Notes under the pieces: model-generated | Database searches by the model: none | What the model was told of the DNA's origin: nothing | Seen by the model: the letters and a program-made list of their open reading frames with translations, nothing else | In this document: positions 44,647 through 54,667 of the stretch, one piece after another | Layout: each line of letters begins with the position of its first letter | How positions within the stretch are numbered: position 1 is the first letter of the stretch | DNA from: an uncultured Clostridium sp. | Lineage (GTDB): Bacteria; Bacillota; Clostridia; Clostridiales; Clostridiaceae | Assembly: GCA_900547475.1 (NCBI GenBank) | Contig: URGW01000006.1 | Span: 52,003-116,002, forward strand | Direction of reading: 5' to 3' | DNA length: 64,000 nucleotides | Made by a program: the position numbers and the translations under genes

Positions 44647-46089
44647 ATGAAATCAATATGGGACGAAAGTTGTAAATTTGATAAAAGAGAAGAGTTAAAA
44701 GGAGATATAAAAACTGATGTCTTAATTGTTGGAGCAGGAATAGCAGGAATATTAATAGGATATTTCTTAAAGAAAAGTGGTAGAGATGTAGTATTAATTG
44801 ATAAAGCTGAGATTGCAAGTGGAAATACAAGAAATACTACTGCAAAGATAACATCACAACATGATTTGATTTATAATACATTAATTAAAGAGTTTGGAGA
44901 GGAAAAAGCTAAGCAGTATGCAGATGCTAATGAACTTGCTATAAGAAAATATAAACAAATTATTGAAGAGAGAAAAATAGATTGTGATTTTAAAGAGGTT
45001 CCTGCATATATTTATTCTTTAAATGAAGTTGATAAAATAATAAAAGAAGTAGAGGCGGCTAAAAAGTTAGGAATAAAGGCAGAATTTATAGAAAAAATTG
45101 ATATTCCATTAGATGTTAAAGGTGCTATTAAATTTAATAATCAAGCACAGTTTAATCCACTAAAGTTTTTGAAAGATATTTCAAATGAACTAGTTATTTA
45201 CGAAAATACTAGAGCAATAAAAATAGAAAAGAACTTAGTAAGTACTGATAAAGGAAGTATAGAGGCTAATCATATAGTAATAGCAACTCATTATCCAATA
45301 ATGAATGCGCCAGGATATTATTTTATGAAAATGCATCAAGAAAGATCTTATGTTATAGCCTTGGAGAATACAGATAGTATTGAGGGAATGTATATAGATT
45401 ATGAAAAAAAGGGCTATTCATTTAGAAGTTATAAGGGGTTACTACTATTAGGTGGTATAAGTCAAAGAACAGGTGAAAATGAAAATGGAGGAAGTTATGA
45501 TAAATTAAGAAAATTTGCAAAAGAAATTTATCCAAATTCAAAAGAAAAATATCACTGGTCAGCTCAAGATTGTATTACTATAGATGGTATACCCTATATA
45601 GGAAGGTATTCCAATAGTACACCTAACATATATGTTGCTACAGGGTTTAATAAATGGGGAATGACAAGTGCTATGGTATCAGCCATGATAATATCAGATT
45701 TTATACTAGGAAATGAGAATAAATTTTCGGAAATATTTTCACCAAAAAGGTTTGATTTATCATTATCAATTAACAATATTGCAAATGATTTAGTTGAAAC
45801 AGCTAAGAATTTTATAGCTCAAAAAATATCTATTCCAAGTAGTGAAATAGAGCATATTAAAAATGGGCATGCTGGAATTGTGGAGTATAACGGCCAAAAG
45901 GTTGGAGTATATAAGGATAAACAGGGAAAAGAGTTTATTGTATCAACTAAATGCGCTCATTTAGGATGTGAACTTCATTGGAATGCAGATGAATTAACAT
46001 GGGATTGTCCATGTCATGGGTCAAGATTTGATTATAGGGGGAAATTGATAGATAGCCCTGCAGTTAACAATATTGTAGAAGATTTCTAA
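44647..46089 (+). CDS. FAD oxidoreductase with C-terminal Rieske domain
   Basis: A 480-residue two-domain protein. The N-terminal DAO-type FAD domain has LIVGAGIAGILIGYFLKKSG for dinucleotide binding and ends near VATGFNKWGMTSAMVSAMIISD. Residues 385-480 are a Rieske [2Fe-2S] domain with ligands in TKCAHLGCELHW and CPCHGSRFDYRG (Cys-x-His and Cys-x-x-His). No signal peptide. Substrate and partner unknown; the family is widespread in Gram-positive bacteria. GGAGGTG precedes ATG 44647, and the TTG at 44644 is too close to it. Confidence 0.88.
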   Translation: MKSIWDESCKFDKREELKGDIKTDVLIVGAGIAGILIGYFLKKSGRDVVLIDKAEIASGNTRNTTAKITSQHDLIYNTLIKEFGEEKAKQYADANELAIRKYKQIIEERKIDCDFKEVPAYIYSLNEVDKIIKEVEAAKKLGIKAEFIEKIDIPLDVKGAIKFNNQAQFNPLKFLKDISNELVIYENTRAIKIEKNLVSTDKGSIEANHIVIATHYPIMNAPGYYFMKMHQERSYVIALENTDSIEGMYIDYEKKGYSFRSYKGLLLLGGISQRTGENENGGSYDKLRKFAKEIYPNSKEKYHWSAQDCITIDGIPYIGRYSNSTPNIYVATGFNKWGMTSAMVSAMIISDFILGNENKFSEIFSPKRFDLSLSINNIANDLVETAKNFIAQKISIPSSEIEHIKNGHAGIVEYNGQKVGVYKDKQGKEFIVSTKCAHLGCELHWNADELTWDCPCHGSRFDYRGKLIDSPAVNNIVEDF

Positions 46090-46119
46090 TAAAAATATAA
46101 TCTATAATCATGTAAATAA

Positions 46120-46189
46120 ATAAAATGCATATAATAAATATATTGCAGTAATAGCATAAAATGAATATACTAACTATGTTGCAGTAATA
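46120..46189 (+). repeat. 36-bp tandem direct repeat upstream of the OPT gene
   Basis: Two 34-nt copies (46120-46153 and 46156-46189), 30 of 34 bases identical, each starting ATAAAATG and ending TTGCAGTAATA. Together they build a promoter: TTGCAG of copy 1 (46143-46148), 17 nt, TATACT of copy 2 (46166-46171). It may be a doubled regulator site. Confidence 0.6.
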
Positions 46190-46209
46190 AACGAAGGAGG
46201 AAATTATAC

Positions 46210-48135
46210 ATGAAAAACAAATTACCTAAGGAAGCTTACGGTGGTGTACATGGAAAAGATTATATTCCATATATAACTGATAAATCAAAAAAAGGAACTA
46301 ATATTGCTGTAATGATAATAGGGATAGTTTTATCAGTAATATTTGCAGCATCGACTTCTTATTCAGGAATGAAATCAGGATTAACAGTAGCAGCAGGTAT
46401 ACCAGGTGCAATAATAGGTTCAATGTTTATAGGTATATTTGCTAAGGACAAAGGAATACTTGGCAAAAACATAACACAAGGTATGTCAAGTGGAGGAGAG
46501 TCAATTGCCAGCGGTATGATATATGTTTTACCGGCTATTATTCTAATTGGAAGTGATTTTACTTTCTTAGAGGGAATAAGTGTAGGTATAGGTGGAGCTT
46601 TATTTGGGATAGGAGCTTTATCATTAGTTTATAATTATTTAATAATTGAAGAGCATGGAAAACTTATGTATCCAGAATCAATGGCAATCTCAGAAACTTT
46701 AGTTGCCTCTGAAGGTGGCGGAGATGCTATTAAGTTTATGGGGATAGGTTTTGGAATAAGTGGTATCATAAACGTATTAACAGGTTCATTTTTAAACTTA
46801 ATAAATAATACTATTACATATGTTGGAAGCAAGTTTTATAAGTGGAAGTTTTCTATTGAAGTAAATCCACTTTTATTAGGAATAGGATTTATAGTTGGAT
46901 TAGAAGTTGCATTAACTATGTTTGCTGGATCTATATTATCTAATTTTGGTATTGCACCATTAATAGGTTATTTTACAGATATGGCACAAAGCAATGCTCA
47001 TGCATGGAATGATACAACAGTTCTTATAAATCAAATGGATGTAAATGCTATAACTGGGGGTTATGTTAAGTATATAGGGGCTGGGATGATGCTTTGTGGT
47101 GGTGTAATAGGTGCCCTTAAACTTATACCAACTATAGTTGTTTCTATAAAAGAAACATTAAAAGCAAAATCAGCTAAAGATGGTAATGGAGAAAAGAGTT
47201 CAGGTGAAATGATACTACTTTTAGCAGGTGTTGCAATAGCATTTATAGCAGGATTCTTTATTTCACAAAGTATTATAATGGCAATAGTATCTGCAATCGT
47301 GTCACTAATACTATCATTATTATTTGTAATAGTTGCAGGACGTTTAACAGGAACTATAGGAACATCAAATCTTCCAGTTTCAGGAATGACAATTGCATCA
47401 TTAGTAATATTAACATTAGTTTTTGTAATAATGGGTTGGAAAGGTCAAGCAGATAATAAATCACTACTTTTATTTGCAGCATTTATGGTTGTAGCAATAT
47501 CAGTAGCAGGTGGATATAGCCAATCACAGAAAGTAACTTATGTTATAGGTGGAAGTAAAAAAGAAATGCAAAACTATTTTGCAATAGCAAGTATAGTTGG
47601 TGTTATCGTTACTACAGGAACAATATTAGTACTTTCTAGCCAATTAAGAATTACTGGAGCAGATGCACCATTTGCTTTACCACAAGCAAATTTAATGTCT
47701 ACATTAACGTCAGGTATAATGTCAGGTGATTTACCTTGGCCAATGATTATAGTAGGTGTTGTAATGGCATTATTTTTATTCTTATTAAATTTACCAATAA
47801 TGACAATTGCAATAGGCTTCTACTTACCTATATCAACTACTACAATTATTTTAGTTGGAGCATTAATACGTGTATTTGTCGAAAAAATGAGTAAGAGCGA
47901 AGCTGATAAAGAAGTTAAGGTTGCAAATGGAATAAGTCTTTCATCAGGACTTGTTGCAGGAGGTTCTATAATAGGATTAATAGGAATTATATTACAAGTA
48001 ACAGGATTAATAAAACCAAGAATTCCAAGTGGATTTGCTGCTAGTAATATGACGGGAATACTATTATTAATTGTTTTAGTTATAGCTACTACAATTCCAA
48101 TTATGATGTCAAAGGTGAAAAAGAATGAAAGATAA
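46210..48135 (+). CDS. OPT-family oligopeptide transporter
   Basis: A 641-residue membrane protein with about 14-16 helices. OPT-type segments: SYSGMKSGLTVAAGIPGAIIGS, ITQGMSSGGESIASGMIYVLPA, KLMYPESMAISETLVASEGGG, KYIGAGMMLCGGVIGA. These carriers take up peptides or metal-siderophore complexes; substrate unknown. AAGGAGG ribosome site. The stop overlaps the start of the PqqD-like gene by 11 nt. Confidence 0.9.
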   Translation: MKNKLPKEAYGGVHGKDYIPYITDKSKKGTNIAVMIIGIVLSVIFAASTSYSGMKSGLTVAAGIPGAIIGSMFIGIFAKDKGILGKNITQGMSSGGESIASGMIYVLPAIILIGSDFTFLEGISVGIGGALFGIGALSLVYNYLIIEEHGKLMYPESMAISETLVASEGGGDAIKFMGIGFGISGIINVLTGSFLNLINNTITYVGSKFYKWKFSIEVNPLLLGIGFIVGLEVALTMFAGSILSNFGIAPLIGYFTDMAQSNAHAWNDTTVLINQMDVNAITGGYVKYIGAGMMLCGGVIGALKLIPTIVVSIKETLKAKSAKDGNGEKSSGEMILLLAGVAIAFIAGFFISQSIIMAIVSAIVSLILSLLFVIVAGRLTGTIGTSNLPVSGMTIASLVILTLVFVIMGWKGQADNKSLLLFAAFMVVAISVAGGYSQSQKVTYVIGGSKKEMQNYFAIASIVGVIVTTGTILVLSSQLRITGADAPFALPQANLMSTLTSGIMSGDLPWPMIIVGVVMALFLFLLNLPIMTIAIGFYLPISTTTIILVGALIRVFVEKMSKSEADKEVKVANGISLSSGLVAGGSIIGLIGIILQVTGLIKPRIPSGFAASNMTGILLLIVLVIATTIPIMMSKVKKNER

Positions 48136-48469
48136 TGAAGAAATTCTAAATTTAAAATTTAGAATTTGTGATAGTATTAACTATAAAATTGATGATAATG
48201 GAATAGTTACAGTACTTGAAAAACAGGACCATAAGATTCAAAAGTTTTTTAGAAAGTTAAGATTTAAAATTCCTTTATATAAGGAAATTACTCTTGATGA
48301 GATTAGTAGTGAGGTATTTACACAGATTGATGGAATTAAAACTGTTAAGGAAATAGGAGAGTATTTAGAAGTAAGGTTTGGAGATAAGGTAAATCCACTT
48401 TATGAAAGATTACTTACTTTTCTTAATCATATTTATGTAAATTGTAATTATATTGAAAAAATAGATTAG
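48125..48469 (+). CDS. PqqD-like protein
   Basis: A 114-residue protein. The part from about residue 50 (YKEITLDEISSEVFTQIDGIKTVKEIGEYLEVRFGDKVNPLYERLLTFLNHIY) has the PqqD fold pattern: two strands, then three helices with an xxDGxxTVxEI motif. PqqD domains bind the leader of ribosomally made peptides. No radical SAM or precursor gene is near, so its partner here may be the co-translated OPT transporter. Role unknown. Confidence 0.75.
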   Translation: MKDNEEILNLKFRICDSINYKIDDNGIVTVLEKQDHKIQKFFRKLRFKIPLYKEITLDEISSEVFTQIDGIKTVKEIGEYLEVRFGDKVNPLYERLLTFLNHIYVNCNYIEKID

Positions 48470-48495
48470 ATATAATACCTTATAGAATTATTGTT

Positions 48496-48538
48496 ACAGA
48501 TGAAAGTAAAGAAGCTGATTTACTTTCATCTGTTTTTT
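48496..48538 (+). terminator. Rho-independent terminator
   Basis: Perfect 15-bp arms ACAGATGAAAGTAAA / TTTACTTTCATCTGT, 8-nt loop, six T. Confidence 0.92.
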
Positions 48539-48632
48539 ATTATTTAATAAAAAGTCAGAAAAGATATTGACTTGTAGATAGGTTAAAGTTGTATACTTAT
48601 ATGTGGAAAAAAATACTATAGGGGTATATGAT

Positions 48633-49997
48633 ATGTTAAATACAAATGTAGATTTATTAAAAGGGAATATTTTAAAATCATTAATAATTTTTGCAATACC
48701 ATTATTTATTTCAAACTTATTTCAGCAATTATATAATACAGTAGACATAATGATAGTAGGACATTTTTTGGGAGATACATCATTAGCTGCAATAGGGGCA
48801 AGTTCAGCCGTATATGAGTTATTAGTTGGTTTTGCTCTAGGAGTAGGAAATGGGCTTAGTATGGTAGTAGCAAGAAGCTATGGAGCAGATGATATAAAAT
48901 TACTAAGAAAATCAGTTGCAGGTTCAATTATTATAGGGTGCTGTATTACAATAATAATTATGGCTATATCACAGTTATTTTTAATGCCATTATTAAGAGT
49001 ATTAAATACTCCTGAAAACATAATAGAAGAATCATATTCTTATATTTCAACAATTACATTATTTGTAGGAGTTATGTTTGCATATAATTTATGTGCAGGT
49101 ATACTAAGAGCTATAGGTAATAGCTTTATGCCATTAGTATTTCTTATAATTTCATCTTTATTAAATATAGGATTAGATATATTATTTATTACAAAGTTTA
49201 ATATAGGTATTAAAGGAGCGGCAGTTGCAACAGTTATATCTCAAGCTATATCAGTTATATTATGTGTTGTATATATATACAAAAAGAGTGAAATTCTTAT
49301 TCCTAAGAAAAAGCATTTTAATGTAGGGAATGAATTGTATAAAGAATTATTAGGACAAGGACTTTCCATGGGCCTTATGATGGGGATAGTATCTACTGGA
49401 ACTGTTATATTACAAAGTGCTATAAATGGACTTGGATATTTGACAATTGCGGGACATACTGCAGCAAGGAAGCTTAGTAGTTTTTGTATGATGCCTACAG
49501 TTGCCATAGCAAATGCTACTTCGACATTTGTTTCTCAAAATAGAGGAGCAAATCAGGGAGAAAGAATAAGAAAATCAGTATATTATTCTAATATAATATC
49601 TAATTGTTGGGCAATTATGATAATTATTATTTTATTCTTTACTGCACCTATAATGGTTAAAGTATTATCGGGGTCTAGTGAGGCTATAGTAATCAATAAT
49701 GGGGCAAAATACTTAAGATTAAATGCACCTTTTTATGGAGTATTAGGGATATTGCTTAATTTAAGATATTCATTACAAGGATTAGGACAAAAAATAACCC
49801 CACTTGTATCTAGCATTATTGAATTTATTGGAAAGATTTTGTTTGTTATATTAATTATTCCGAAAACAGGATATTTAGGTGTAATACTTTGTGAACCAAT
49901 TATTTGGTGCTTCATGACTGCACAACTTATATATGCATTTTATAATAATCCTTATATTAAAAAGTTTAAGGTAACTAAGAAAGTTAATAAGGTATAA
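48633..49997 (+). CDS. MATE-family efflux protein
   Basis: About 454 residues, twelve membrane helices. MATE signatures: IPLFISNLFQQLYNTVDIMIVGHFLGDTSLAAIGAS in helix 1-2, GFALGVGNGLSMVVARSYGA, and the second-half repeat LGQGLSMGLMMGIVSTGTVILQ. Exports drugs or metabolites by sodium or proton exchange; substrate not predictable. ATG 48633 follows GGGG with a 9-nt gap; the GTG at 48603 is in-frame but lacks a site. A likely promoter is TTGACT (48567-48572) with TATACT (48592-48597), spacer 19 nt. Confidence 0.9.
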   Translation: MLNTNVDLLKGNILKSLIIFAIPLFISNLFQQLYNTVDIMIVGHFLGDTSLAAIGASSAVYELLVGFALGVGNGLSMVVARSYGADDIKLLRKSVAGSIIIGCCITIIIMAISQLFLMPLLRVLNTPENIIEESYSYISTITLFVGVMFAYNLCAGILRAIGNSFMPLVFLIISSLLNIGLDILFITKFNIGIKGAAVATVISQAISVILCVVYIYKKSEILIPKKKHFNVGNELYKELLGQGLSMGLMMGIVSTGTVILQSAINGLGYLTIAGHTAARKLSSFCMMPTVAIANATSTFVSQNRGANQGERIRKSVYYSNIISNCWAIMIIIILFFTAPIMVKVLSGSSEAIVINNGAKYLRLNAPFYGVLGILLNLRYSLQGLGQKITPLVSSIIEFIGKILFVILIIPKTGYLGVILCEPIIWCFMTAQLIYAFYNNPYIKKFKVTKKVNKV

Positions 49998-50060
49998 TAT
50001 AAAAATAAGGTACAAGGATTAAGCTTCCATTAAAATTATTATGAAAATGTTTAATAATTA

Positions 50061-50100
50061 TAGACTGACCAAATATTATAATATTTGGTCAGTCTATTTT
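50061..50100. terminator. Strong palindromic terminator
   Basis: A perfect 36-bp palindrome, each arm TAGACTGACCAAATATTA or its complement, followed by TTTT. Ends the MATE transcript. Confidence 0.88.
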
Positions 50101-50226
50101 AATGTTTTATTATATTGGATTAACAAGTAAATTTGGTATATTTCTATATTGAGGATTATAAAAAAATATTCTAAAGACTTATTAAAGTAGCATATAAATT
50201 AATAGAGCAATACCTGGGGGAATTTT

Positions 50227-52002
50227 ATGAAGATAGATCAATATTTAAATGAAGATTATCTTCATTATGTAATAGAGTATAGAGGAAACTTTGAAGAACA
50301 AATAAATAAAGTTGATTACGCTTGGGGAGTTTCAGTTACTGATACTTTAGGAATAGTAGCTATTGAATCAAAGGATATTGATAGATTAAGAAGAGATGTG
50401 CCAGCAATTATTTTTATAGAAGCAAGAAGTATATATGTTTTGCAAGATATAGATACTTCAATTTCAGACAATATACAAAAGGTAAAAATAAACCCATATT
50501 TAAATTTAAGTGGTAGAGGTGTAATAGTTGGAATGATAGATAGTGGAATAAATTATCTTAATCAAGAATTTATAAGAGAAGATGATACATCTAGAATTAT
50601 TAAAATATGGGATCAAACTATAGAGGCTGATGAAGTAAGTGAGTTTAAATTTGGAGTAATATATTCTAATGATAAGATAAATGAAGCGATTAAGGTATAT
50701 AGAGATGGTGGTGATCCGTATAGTGTTGTGCCAAGCAAAGATGAAATAGACCATGGAACAAAAATGGCAGGAATAATTGGTGCAAGAGGTTATAATGGAA
50801 AAATGCAAGGAATAGCTAATGATTGTGATTTTATAGTTGTAAAGTTATTACAATCTCCTAATTATAAGAAAGTACTAAGGGAAAATAACCTTAAACCATT
50901 TCCGGTATATTCTAATTCTGAAGTTTTAGCTGCCATTGAATTTTTAAGGAGAACAGCAAAGCAGTTAAAAAGACCGTTAGTTATATATTGTGGAGTTGGA
51001 AGTCATGATGGAAGTCATGATGGATATAATATTACTGCAAGATTTATAAGTAGCATTGCAAATAGAGAGGGAATAGTTTTTATAGCTGGTACTGGAAATT
51101 CAGCTGATTCGGAAGGTCATGCAACTGATTATATACAAAATATTGGTGAGATTAATACTGTTGAATTAAGAATGTCAAAAGATATGAAAAGATTAGAATT
51201 TTATATTTGGATACAAAAACCAGATAAAATGTCATTAAATGTGGTCGCTCCGTCAGGTGAAGAGATGGGATTTTTTCAATCTAAAATATATTCTATAGAG
51301 AATAAGGATTTTTATTTAACCAATACACACCTTGAGGTTACTTGTTATAATCCAGAAAATTTTACTGGGCATCAAGTCTTTTTTTTAAGTTTTACTGACA
51401 TTAGAAGTGGAATTTGGAAATTGAAATTAAGAGGAGAATATATAAGTAGTGGGAGATATGATATATGGCTACCTGATAAGAATTTATTACCAGAGGGAAC
51501 AAAATTTTTAAATCCTAATCCTTATAATACATTAACTATACCATCCACAGCTAGAAAGGTTACAACAGTAGCCTATTATAATAGTATCAATAATTCTTTA
51601 TTATCATCTTCAGGAAAAGGATTTAATACTAATTACTTGATTAATCCGGATATAGCAGCAGGTGGAGTGAATGTTCTTACTATATCAGGAAATGATAATA
51701 AGATTGTATCAGTAAGTGGAAGTTCAGTAGCTACAGCTATTGTAACTGGAGCAACTTGTCTTTTAGTTCAATGGATAACAAGAGATATTAAAAATATAGG
51801 CGTTTACTCTACTAAATTAAGAAGTGCGTTAATATATAGTGCTAAAAGGGATAAACCATACGATTATCCCAATACAGATATAGGATATGGAAAGTTAGAT
51901 TTGTTAGAAGTATTTAATGTATTGGGGGGAGGTTATAGACGAAAAGAAAAGTATACGGAGTATTACGTAAATAATTTATTTGTAAGATATCCAATTGATT
52001 AA
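50227..52002 (+). CDS. Csp-like S8 protease, type A, copy 1
   Basis: A 591-residue subtilase without a signal peptide. A prodomain of about 90 residues (DYLHYVIEYRGNFEEQINKVDYAWG) is followed by the protease, with triad Asp105 (GMIDSGI), His176 (EIDHGTKMAGI) and Ser500 (SGSSVATA), and oxyanion Asn in AGTGNSAD. A beta-jelly-roll insert lies at about 315-450 (LNVVAPSGEEMGFF to LPDKNLLPEG). This plan is that of the clostridial Csp germination proteases, which activate pro-SleC. First gene of a two-gene cassette; the next starts 28 nt later. CATATAAATT 37 nt before ATG is shared with the second cassette. All triad residues are intact, unlike C. difficile CspA and CspC. Confidence 0.8.
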   Translation: MKIDQYLNEDYLHYVIEYRGNFEEQINKVDYAWGVSVTDTLGIVAIESKDIDRLRRDVPAIIFIEARSIYVLQDIDTSISDNIQKVKINPYLNLSGRGVIVGMIDSGINYLNQEFIREDDTSRIIKIWDQTIEADEVSEFKFGVIYSNDKINEAIKVYRDGGDPYSVVPSKDEIDHGTKMAGIIGARGYNGKMQGIANDCDFIVVKLLQSPNYKKVLRENNLKPFPVYSNSEVLAAIEFLRRTAKQLKRPLVIYCGVGSHDGSHDGYNITARFISSIANREGIVFIAGTGNSADSEGHATDYIQNIGEINTVELRMSKDMKRLEFYIWIQKPDKMSLNVVAPSGEEMGFFQSKIYSIENKDFYLTNTHLEVTCYNPENFTGHQVFFLSFTDIRSGIWKLKLRGEYISSGRYDIWLPDKNLLPEGTKFLNPNPYNTLTIPSTARKVTTVAYYNSINNSLLSSSGKGFNTNYLINPDIAAGGVNVLTISGNDNKIVSVSGSSVATAIVTGATCLLVQWITRDIKNIGVYSTKLRSALIYSAKRDKPYDYPNTDIGYGKLDLLEVFNVLGGGYRRKEKYTEYYVNNLFVRYPID

Positions 52003-52030
52003 ATTTATGTAATGTAGAAGGTGGTAATTA

Positions 52031-53803
52031 ATGAAAAATAAACAAGGTAAAACTTCAGAGTATATTTTTACTAGTCCTAATTATGTTCATACTATGATTG
52101 AATATTCAGGTGAATTTCAGGGAAATATAAAAGATGTTGAAAGTGTATATATAACATTAATAAACAATGAATATGCTATTGTTTCTATCGCTTCAGATAT
52201 AATTGTTAAAGATAATAAACTTAATAATTTTAATGATATTAATTATATCAGAAGTATAGTTGAAGAATATGTTGATAGTAGTAGTTTTAATATTATATAT
52301 ATAGTGCAACCTCAACTTTATACATTACAAGAGATATCAGCAGTTGATGTAGCACAGGTAAATTTATTACAAGCTAATATATCTTTAAATTTAAGTGGAA
52401 ATGGAGTAATTGTTGGAATAGTAGATACAGGTATAGATTATTTAAGTGAAGAATTTAGGGATAAAAATGGAAAAAGTAGAATAATTTCTATATGGGACCA
52501 GACTATAAGAGGTGATGATGACAATACTATTATACCATTTGGAAGTCTTTATACTAGAGAAGAAATAAATAAGGCTATAGATGTTTATGAAGCTGGAGGA
52601 AATCCATATGATATTGTACCAAGTAAGGATACTAATGGACATGGAACTGGTATGGCTGGAATAGTTGGAGCTCTAGGGAAAAATAAAGATATTAAGGGGA
52701 TAGCACCTGAATGTGAATTTGTCATAGTTAAATTAAGTGAAGCTAATTATACAAAGAAAATTTTGAATACAGAAACTCCTATATTTTCTTTAGTGACAGT
52801 TTTTTCTGCAATAGAGTATTTGAAAAGAGTTTTATTTAAAGAAAAGAAGCCATTAGTTATATTACTTCCCTTAGGAAGTAATAATGGTAATCATAAAGGT
52901 GATAATATATTTAATAGCTTTATAGAAAGTATATCTAGTAATGTTGGTATTGTAATAGTTACTGGAAGTGGAAATGAAGCAAATAAAGATGGACATGTAT
53001 CAGGAGTGATTATAGACAAGGAAAATATTGAAGTTATTGATTTGTTAGTTCAAGAAAATCAACGATATATGGCTATAGAAATATGGGTAGAATTACCTAG
53101 CATAATTGATATTAATTTAATATCACCATCTGGAGAAGAAACAGGATTCATCCAAGGATCAATTAACGTGCAAAAAGTGAATACATTTATTTTTGAAAAA
53201 ACTCAAACGAAAATAAGTTATTATTTACCTGAAGAATATACAGGTGAAGAATTAATAACAATAGTTTTTGCTGATATAGCACCAGGGGTATGGCAGATAA
53301 AATTAAGGTTAAGAAGTGGTGAAATGGCTAGGTATAATGCTTGGTTATGGCAAAGTGGAATAGCACTTCCAGGAACACGATTTTTACCAAGTGATCAGTA
53401 TGGAACAGTAACGACTCCTGGAGATTCAGATTTTGTTGTTACCGTAGCTGCTTATAATCAAAATAATAATAATTCATTATCTTATTCTGGAGTATCATTT
53501 AGAGAAGAAAATATTAATAAAATTGATTTATCAGCGGGAGGAGTTAATACAATTACAGTTGGATTAAATAATTCTACTCAAGTCATAAATGGTACAAGTT
53601 TAGCAGCTGCTATTGGAGCAGGAGCTTGTATTTTACTTTTTCAATGGGGAATAGTACAAGGAAATTATCCGTATATGTATTCTCAAAGTATAAAAACATT
53701 TTTAAGGCGAGGAGTTAATAAAAGGGGAAAAGATATATATCCTAATCCTCAATGGGGATATGGAATAATAAATTTTTATAAAATATTTGAAGAAATGATT
53801 TAA
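52031..53803 (+). CDS. Csp-like S8 protease, type B, copy 1
   Basis: A 590-residue subtilase of a second Csp subtype. The prodomain is longer (about 115 residues). Triad: Asp132 (GIVDTGIDYLSEEF), His204 (NGHGTGMAGIVGA), Ser523 (INGTSLAAA); oxyanion Asn in TGSGNEAN. The jelly-roll insert (INLISPSGEETGFIQ, REGEMARYNAW-like SGEMARYNAWLWQ) is present. No export signal. It is probably made with the upstream type-A protein, from which it differs by roughly two thirds of residues. A role in spore germination is inferred from the family. Confidence 0.8.
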   Translation: MKNKQGKTSEYIFTSPNYVHTMIEYSGEFQGNIKDVESVYITLINNEYAIVSIASDIIVKDNKLNNFNDINYIRSIVEEYVDSSSFNIIYIVQPQLYTLQEISAVDVAQVNLLQANISLNLSGNGVIVGIVDTGIDYLSEEFRDKNGKSRIISIWDQTIRGDDDNTIIPFGSLYTREEINKAIDVYEAGGNPYDIVPSKDTNGHGTGMAGIVGALGKNKDIKGIAPECEFVIVKLSEANYTKKILNTETPIFSLVTVFSAIEYLKRVLFKEKKPLVILLPLGSNNGNHKGDNIFNSFIESISSNVGIVIVTGSGNEANKDGHVSGVIIDKENIEVIDLLVQENQRYMAIEIWVELPSIIDINLISPSGEETGFIQGSINVQKVNTFIFEKTQTKISYYLPEEYTGEELITIVFADIAPGVWQIKLRLRSGEMARYNAWLWQSGIALPGTRFLPSDQYGTVTTPGDSDFVVTVAAYNQNNNNSLSYSGVSFREENINKIDLSAGGVNTITVGLNNSTQVINGTSLAAAIGAGACILLFQWGIVQGNYPYMYSQSIKTFLRRGVNKRGKDIYPNPQWGYGIINFYKIFEEMI

Positions 53804-53826
53804 AAGAGGCTAGTTATATATAATGT

Positions 53827-53866
53827 TACAATACTATATTAAATTAAACTTTGATATAGTATTGTA
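53827..53866. terminator. Bidirectional terminator
   Basis: TACAATACTATAT / ATATAGTATTGTA, 13-bp arms, 14-nt loop, between convergent genes ending at 53803 (+) and 53915 (-). Confidence 0.7.
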
Positions 53867-53914
53867 GTATTTAATAGATTTAATACGTAATATATATTTA
53901 ATTATTTTATAATA

Positions 53915-54568
53915 TTACTTTATTCTATTAACATCTTTTAAAAGTTTTTCAAGTTTTTCAGTAGAAGTAATTCTTTCATTACATTCAACACTATTTAAAC
54001 ATATATGAAAACCAAGAGATTTATAATCCTCTTCATTCCTAGGTTTACAAATAGGTGAGACAAATGCAACTTCACTTTCAGATCCGATATGATTACAAAT
54101 AGTACATATATTGGTGTTGTTTGAAGTAGAATTTGGAAGTCTGCAAGCCATTCCTAAGAGTTTACCTTCCATATTATATGTGATAAGCAGCTTTCTAGTA
54201 GATTCATCAATCCATCCTAAATATACAAGCTTTGAATCCTCTATATTTAAAGTAGGAATTTTAAGTTTCTTTTCTTTTTTAAATACTTTAGTAAGTTCAT
54301 TCCTTGTTATATTAGGCATACCATATACATATTGATCCAAATCTTTTAAGTATACATTAATATGTAAAGGTTCAGTTATTTTACTTATATTTAGTATTTC
54401 TTTTTCTTCTTCTGATAAATTATCAAAGAAAGATAATATTTTCTCCTGTGTAATAACTTTTGTAGTTTCAACAATATTATTATCCACACAATTTCTAAAA
54501 GCATTATTTAAATCAAATAAACACTTTTTTATATAATTAAATTGTTGCTTTTTTATAAAAGAAGTCAT
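53915..54568 (-). CDS. FusB/FusC-type EF-G-binding protein
   Basis: A 217-residue protein of the FusB family. The N-terminal helical part (IKKQQFNYIKKCLFDLNNAFRNC) binds EF-G in known members. The C-terminal treble-clef zinc finger is visible: ICTICNHIG, then PICKP and ICLNSVECNERI. FusB-type proteins release EF-G from the ribosome and protect against fusidic acid; chromosomal relatives also occur in species without such exposure. Second gene of a minus-strand operon, 99 nt after the CD3324-like gene. GAGGTG ribosome site. It lies between two Csp cassettes in opposite orientation. Confidence 0.82.
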   Translation of the reverse strand: MTSFIKKQQFNYIKKCLFDLNNAFRNCVDNNIVETTKVITQEKILSFFDNLSEEEKEILNISKITEPLHINVYLKDLDQYVYGMPNITRNELTKVFKKEKKLKIPTLNIEDSKLVYLGWIDESTRKLLITYNMEGKLLGMACRLPNSTSNNTNICTICNHIGSESEVAFVSPICKPRNEEDYKSLGFHICLNSVECNERITSTEKLEKLLKDVNRIK

Positions 54569-54667
54569 AATAACACCTCATTTCTATCAAATTTAATTAA
54601 ATATTAACAGTAAAACAATAACATGCTTAAAAGTGAATATTCAATCTAATAAATGTTTCTGTATTAA

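Noticed and set aside
44612..44830. 72-codon minus-strand frame over the FAD gene start
   Set aside because: Covers the ribosome site and start of a well supported gene and has low-complexity Leu/His composition.
48567..48597. MerR-type operator in the MATE promoter (19-nt spacer)
   Set aside because: The spacer length fits, but the bases form an imperfect direct repeat rather than the inverted repeat such operators need.
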